Source: WTGU01 sp965242855
GTDB taxonomy: Bacteria; Pseudomonadota; Alphaproteobacteria; UBA828
DNA length: 64,000 bases
Assembly (NCBI GenBank): GCA_965242855.1
Contig: OZ251509.1
Span: 3,410,001-3,474,000, forward strand
Reading direction: 5' to 3'
Below, one piece after another: positions 61,060 through 64,000 of the stretch. Each line of letters begins with the position of its first letter. Positions within the stretch are counted from its first letter, which is position 1. The position numbers and the translations under genes were made by a program. The notes beneath the pieces were generated by a model. The model did not search any database and was not told where the DNA came from. It was given only the letters and a program-made list of their open reading frames with translations.

Positions 61060-61890
61060 GTGAGCAACAGGGAAGCGATGCTGCGGGGGCTGCGCGCGGA
61101 GGCGCTGCGCATCCGGCGCAACACGTGGCGGGCGCTGCATGCCGCGGGCGCGGGGCATATGGGGGGCGCGCTGTCCGCGGCCGACCTGCTGGCGGCGCTC
61201 TACTTCCACCATCTCCGCGTCCGCCCGGAGGAGCCGGACTGGCCGGGGCGCGATCGCTTCGTGCTCTCCAAGGGGCACGCGAACGCGGCGCTGGCGGCGG
61301 TGCTGGCGCAGGCCGGCTTCATCGAGGACGGCCTTCTCGACGGCTTCTACGGCTACGAATCGCCGCTCGGCATGCACCCGGACATCAAGGTCGCCGGAGT
61401 CGAGATGTCGACCGGCGGCCTCGGCCACGGCCTCTCCATCGGCCTCGGCATGGCGCTCGGCGCGCGGCTGCAACGGCGGGGCTGGCGCACCGTGGTGATG
61501 CTGGGCGACGGCGAGCTGCAGGAGGGTTCCAACTGGGAGGCGGCGATGGCGGCGGCGCATCTCCGGCTCGCCGGGCTCGCGGCCATCGTCGATTACAACA
61601 AGGTGCAGCAGAGCGGCCACGTCGCCGAGCTGCTCGGCCTCGAGCCGCTCGCCGACAAATGGCGGGCGTTCGGCTGGGCGGTGCGCGCGATCGACGGGCA
61701 CGACATGGCGGCGATCGTGGATGCGCTCGACGCCCTGCCTTACGCGCCGGACGCCCCCTCGCTGCTGATCGCCCACACCGTGAAGGGCAAGGGCGTGGGC
61801 TTCGCCGAGGACAGTCACCTCTGGCACAACAACGCGGTGGACGACGCGGTTTACGAAAAGGCGCTGGCGGCGCTCGGGGAGCCGGCGTGA
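61060..61890 (+). CDS. transketolase, N-terminal subunit
   Basis: This 276-residue N-terminal half of a split transketolase binds thiamine diphosphate. The GDG motif is in MLGDGELQEGSNWEAAM, closed by VDYNK 20 residues later. The conserved GGALSAADLLAALYFHHLR near residue 35 and SKGHANAALAAVLAQAG near 69 match the family. The GTG at 61060 behind GGAAGGGGG is preferred over the GTG at 61033. The C-terminal subunit overlaps by 4 bases, so they form one enzyme that moves two-carbon units between sugars, or a relative acting on other ketoses. Confidence 0.93.
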   Translation: MSNREAMLRGLRAEALRIRRNTWRALHAAGAGHMGGALSAADLLAALYFHHLRVRPEEPDWPGRDRFVLSKGHANAALAAVLAQAGFIEDGLLDGFYGYESPLGMHPDIKVAGVEMSTGGLGHGLSIGLGMALGARLQRRGWRTVVMLGDGELQEGSNWEAAMAAAHLRLAGLAAIVDYNKVQQSGHVAELLGLEPLADKWRAFGWAVRAIDGHDMAAIVDALDALPYAPDAPSLLIAHTVKGKGVGFAEDSHLWHNNAVDDAVYEKALAALGEPA

Positions 61891-62870
61891 GCGCGCCGCG
61901 GAACGGCGGTTCCGGGTCGCCCCCCGACCGGGCGCCAGCGGCGGCCGGCCAGTCGCGCCTCGCCTTCGGCCTCGCCGTGACGGAACTCGCCCGCCGGGAC
62001 GAAAGGGTGGTCGCGATCTCCGCCGACACGCTCGACCTGATCGGCCTGCGGGGCTTCGTCGCGCAGGCGCCGGAGCGGGTCGTGGATGTGGGCATCGCCG
62101 AACAGAACGCCATGGGCGTGGCGGCCGGTCTCGCCACCACGGGGATGCGCCCGTTCGTCTGCGGCTACGCGCCCTTCATCGCCGCGCGGTCGATGGAGCA
62201 GGTGCGCAACGAGGTCGCCTATGCCGACCAGCGCGTCGTGATCGGCGCCGCCGCCAGCGGGGTTTCGCTCGCCGTCTCCGGCGGCACGCATCACGCGCTG
62301 GAGGACATCGCGCTCATGCGGAGCTTCCCCAACATGACGGTGATCGTCCCCGCCGACGCCCACGAGGCCTGGCACGCGACGCTGGCGACGGACGCCATCG
62401 ACGGCCCGGTCTATCTCCGTCTCGGCGGGCGCGTGCCCGAGCCGGCGGTGACGCCGGCGGAAGGGCCGTTCCGGTTGGGCGCGGCCGCATGCCTCTCGGC
62501 GGGAGAGGACGTCACGGTCATCGCCTGCGGTTCCATGGTGGCGCCGGCGCTCGACGCGGCGCAGGCGCTGGCCGAGCGGGGCGTCGGTGCGCGCGTGCTG
62601 AACATGTCCACCGTCAAGCCGCTCGACGAGGCGGCGGTGCTGGCGGCCGCGGCGGAGACGCGCGGCATCGTCACCGCCGAGGAGCACCATCTGGCCGGCG
62701 GCCTCGGCGGGGCCGTGGCCGAGCTCCTCGCCGTCACCCGCCCGACGCCCATGCGGATGGTGGGGATGCCGGACGAATTCGCGGTGGTGGGCCCGCTCGA
62801 CCGCATTCGCGCCCGCTACGGCATGAGCGCCCGGCACATCGCGGACGCCTGCCTCGCCCTCCTCGCGTGA
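61887..62870 (+). CDS. transketolase, C-terminal subunit
   Basis: This 327-residue subunit carries the pyrimidine-binding and C-terminal domains. Blocks VDVGIAEQNAMGVAAGLA near residue 68 (catalytic Glu), GVSLAVSGGTHHALEDIALMR near 127 and VIACGSMVAPALDAAQALAE near 212 match transketolase C-terminal subunits. Starts at GTG 61887, overlapping the stop of the N-terminal subunit. It converges on the amidase gene. Confidence 0.93.
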   Translation: MSAPRNGGSGSPPDRAPAAAGQSRLAFGLAVTELARRDERVVAISADTLDLIGLRGFVAQAPERVVDVGIAEQNAMGVAAGLATTGMRPFVCGYAPFIAARSMEQVRNEVAYADQRVVIGAAASGVSLAVSGGTHHALEDIALMRSFPNMTVIVPADAHEAWHATLATDAIDGPVYLRLGGRVPEPAVTPAEGPFRLGAAACLSAGEDVTVIACGSMVAPALDAAQALAERGVGARVLNMSTVKPLDEAAVLAAAAETRGIVTAEEHHLAGGLGGAVAELLAVTRPTPMRMVGMPDEFAVVGPLDRIRARYGMSARHIADACLALLA

Positions 62871-62880
62871 GGGCGCGCCG

Positions 62881-64000
62881 TCAGAGGGGCGGGCGGGAAT
62901 CGGCCCAGGGGCGGGCGCGTTCGAAGGCGCGGGCGGCTTGCAGGACGGTCAGGTCGGCGAAGCGCCGGCCCGCGATCTGCAGGCCGACGGGGAGGCCGTC
63001 CCCGGTGAAGCCGCAGGGCACGGAGGCCGCCGGGTTGCCGCCGAAGTTGAACGGGTAGGAAAACTCGGCCCACGTCAGCCAGTCCCAGGGATGTTCCGGC
63101 CAGTGCGCCGGCTGGAGACGCTCGGCCGGGAAGGCGGCCACCGAGACCGCCGGCGTGAGCAGCAGGTCCCACTCCTCGAAGAAGCGGCACAGCGCCTCGG
63201 CATAGGCGAGCTTGCGCCCCCGCGCCTCGATGTAGGCGGTCGCGCCGATCCCGTCGCCCGCCCGGATGCAGGCGACGAGGCCCGGGTCCATCCGCGCCTC
63301 GAAGCGGTCGAGGAGGGAGCGGTAGGCGTGGAGATGGATCGGCCACATCAGGCGGATGATGTCCGGCCCGTCCGGTCCGAACGGCACGGGCGGGGTCTCG
63401 ACGACGCAGCCCAGCTCCTCGAACGCCACGGCTGCCGCCTGCGTGAGCGCGGCGATCTCGGGATCGACCCGCGCGTGCCCCAGGTCGGGGCTGAAGGCGA
63501 TCTTGAGGCCCGCGATTCCCGCGTCGAGGCGCGCGGGATAGTCCGCAGGCGGCGCCTCCAGGCTGGTGTGGTCCCACGGATGGGGGCCGGCCATCGCCCG
63601 CAGCATGAGCGCGGAGTCGGCCACCGTGCGCGTCATCGGCCCGACATGGGAGGTGTTGTCGTTGTTCGGCACCGGCCAGTTGGGCACCCGCCCGAAGGTC
63701 GGCTTGAGGCCGAAGACACCGCTGAAGTGGGCCGGCATGCGGATGGAGCCGGCGGCGTCCGAACCCTGGTGCAGCGGCCCGTAGCCGGCGGCCGCCGCCG
63801 CGCCCGCCCCGGCCGACGAGGCGCCGGCGTTGTAGCCCCGCTTCCACGGGTTGGAGGTGACGCCGGTCAGGGGGCTGCGGCTCACGCCCGTCCAGCCGAA
63901 CTCCGAGGTGGTGGTCTTGCCGAGGAGGATGGCGCCCGCCGCCCGCAGCCGGCTCACCACCGGCGCGTCGACCGTTGGCACGTGGCCTTTCAGGGCGTGG
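62881..64000 (-). CDS. amidase, AS-family (N-terminus beyond window)
   Basis: This is the C-terminal part (more than 365 residues) of an amidase-signature hydrolase; the frame is open to base 64000, so the start is outside the window. The serine motif is NAGASSAGAGAAAAAGYGP, a variant of the usual GGSSGGxAAAxAAG, followed by GSDAAGSIRMPAHFSGVFG with the nucleophile Ser and by GLKPTFGRVP. The catalytic Lys should lie beyond the edge. It may hydrolyse amides or amino-acid derivatives. It ends 10 bases from the transketolase stop. Confidence 0.9.
   Translation of the reverse strand, partial: HALKGHVPTVDAPVVSRLRAAGAILLGKTTTSEFGWTGVSRSPLTGVTSNPWKRGYNAGASSAGAGAAAAAGYGPLHQGSDAAGSIRMPAHFSGVFGLKPTFGRVPNWPVPNNDNTSHVGPMTRTVADSALMLRAMAGPHPWDHTSLEAPPADYPARLDAGIAGLKIAFSPDLGHARVDPEIAALTQAAAVAFEELGCVVETPPVPFGPDGPDIIRLMWPIHLHAYRSLLDRFEARMDPGLVACIRAGDGIGATAYIEARGRKLAYAEALCRFFEEWDLLLTPAVSVAAFPAERLQPAHWPEHPWDWLTWAEFSYPFNFGGNPAASVPCGFTGDGLPVGLQIAGRRFADLTVLQAARAFERARPWADSRPPL

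Overview
The window is a GC-rich chromosomal segment of an alphaproteobacterium. The evidence is gene order and family content: mnmE-mnmG-rsmG-parA-parB next to rho, hemJ, hemH and hemE, followed divergently by the PPDK regulator, maf, aroE, coaE, dnaQ, secB, fxsA, a Tim44-domain protein, zapA and 5-formyltetrahydrofolate cyclo-ligase. This is the classic origin-proximal neighbourhood of alphaproteobacteria. One perfect and one near-perfect parS site flank mnmG. The hemE-PPDK regulator intergenic space, where Caulobacter-type origins lie, is the best oriC candidate. The family cannot be fixed from sequence alone; a Rhodospirillales-like lineage is plausible. No rRNA, tRNA or CRISPR array was seen.

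Layout. 1-6912 (minus): an ABC uptake operon (binding protein, two permeases, ATPase) followed by a zinc alcohol dehydrogenase and a ThDP-dependent enzyme that runs off the left edge. 7020-8866: a PxpB/PxpC pair. 8883-13218: an Asp/Glu racemase, a low-GC methyltransferase-AlkB cassette, a hydantoinase/dihydropyrimidinase and a cupin; with the PxpBC pair this suggests cyclic amide and amino-acid derivative catabolism. 13247-19097: a sterol-desaturase-like hydroxylase, quinone oxidoreductase, Ogt, a DUF255 thioredoxin-domain protein, and a J-like coiled-coil protein paired with a HIRAN protein. 19079-21224: an MFS transporter and a gene-free stretch full of mobile repeats.

21225-41456 is the replication and chromosome-partition neighbourhood. 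It holds tRNA modification (mnmE, mnmG), 16S methylation (rsmG), segregation (parAB plus parS), termination factor rho, haem synthesis (hemE, hemH, hemJ), dCTP deaminase, the PPDK regulator, shikimate and CoA steps, proofreading exonuclease, protein export (secB), cell division (zapA) with a possible 6S RNA, and a YmdB-like phosphoesterase.

41712-64000 is more accessory. It holds a giant autotransporter whose 5' coding end has an 18-base homopolymer directly after a well-supported start codon, a zinc dehydrogenase, an HDAC-like protein, ArsC, and an MscS-type channel whose N-terminus is read out of a MITE-like repeat. Then come a flavin monooxygenase, ispE, a TPR lipoprotein, ETF-QO, a uracil-DNA glycosylase, MoaB, RidA, two arsenosugar-type glycosyltransferase-like genes, a split transketolase and an amidase cut by the right edge.

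The most interesting points are the predicted phase-variable autotransporter, a family of short terminal-inverted-repeat elements of which one copy has been captured as coding sequence, the parS/oriC arrangement with a parS embedded in rsmG codons, the low-GC AlkB-methyltransferase cassette, and the J-like/HIRAN pair.
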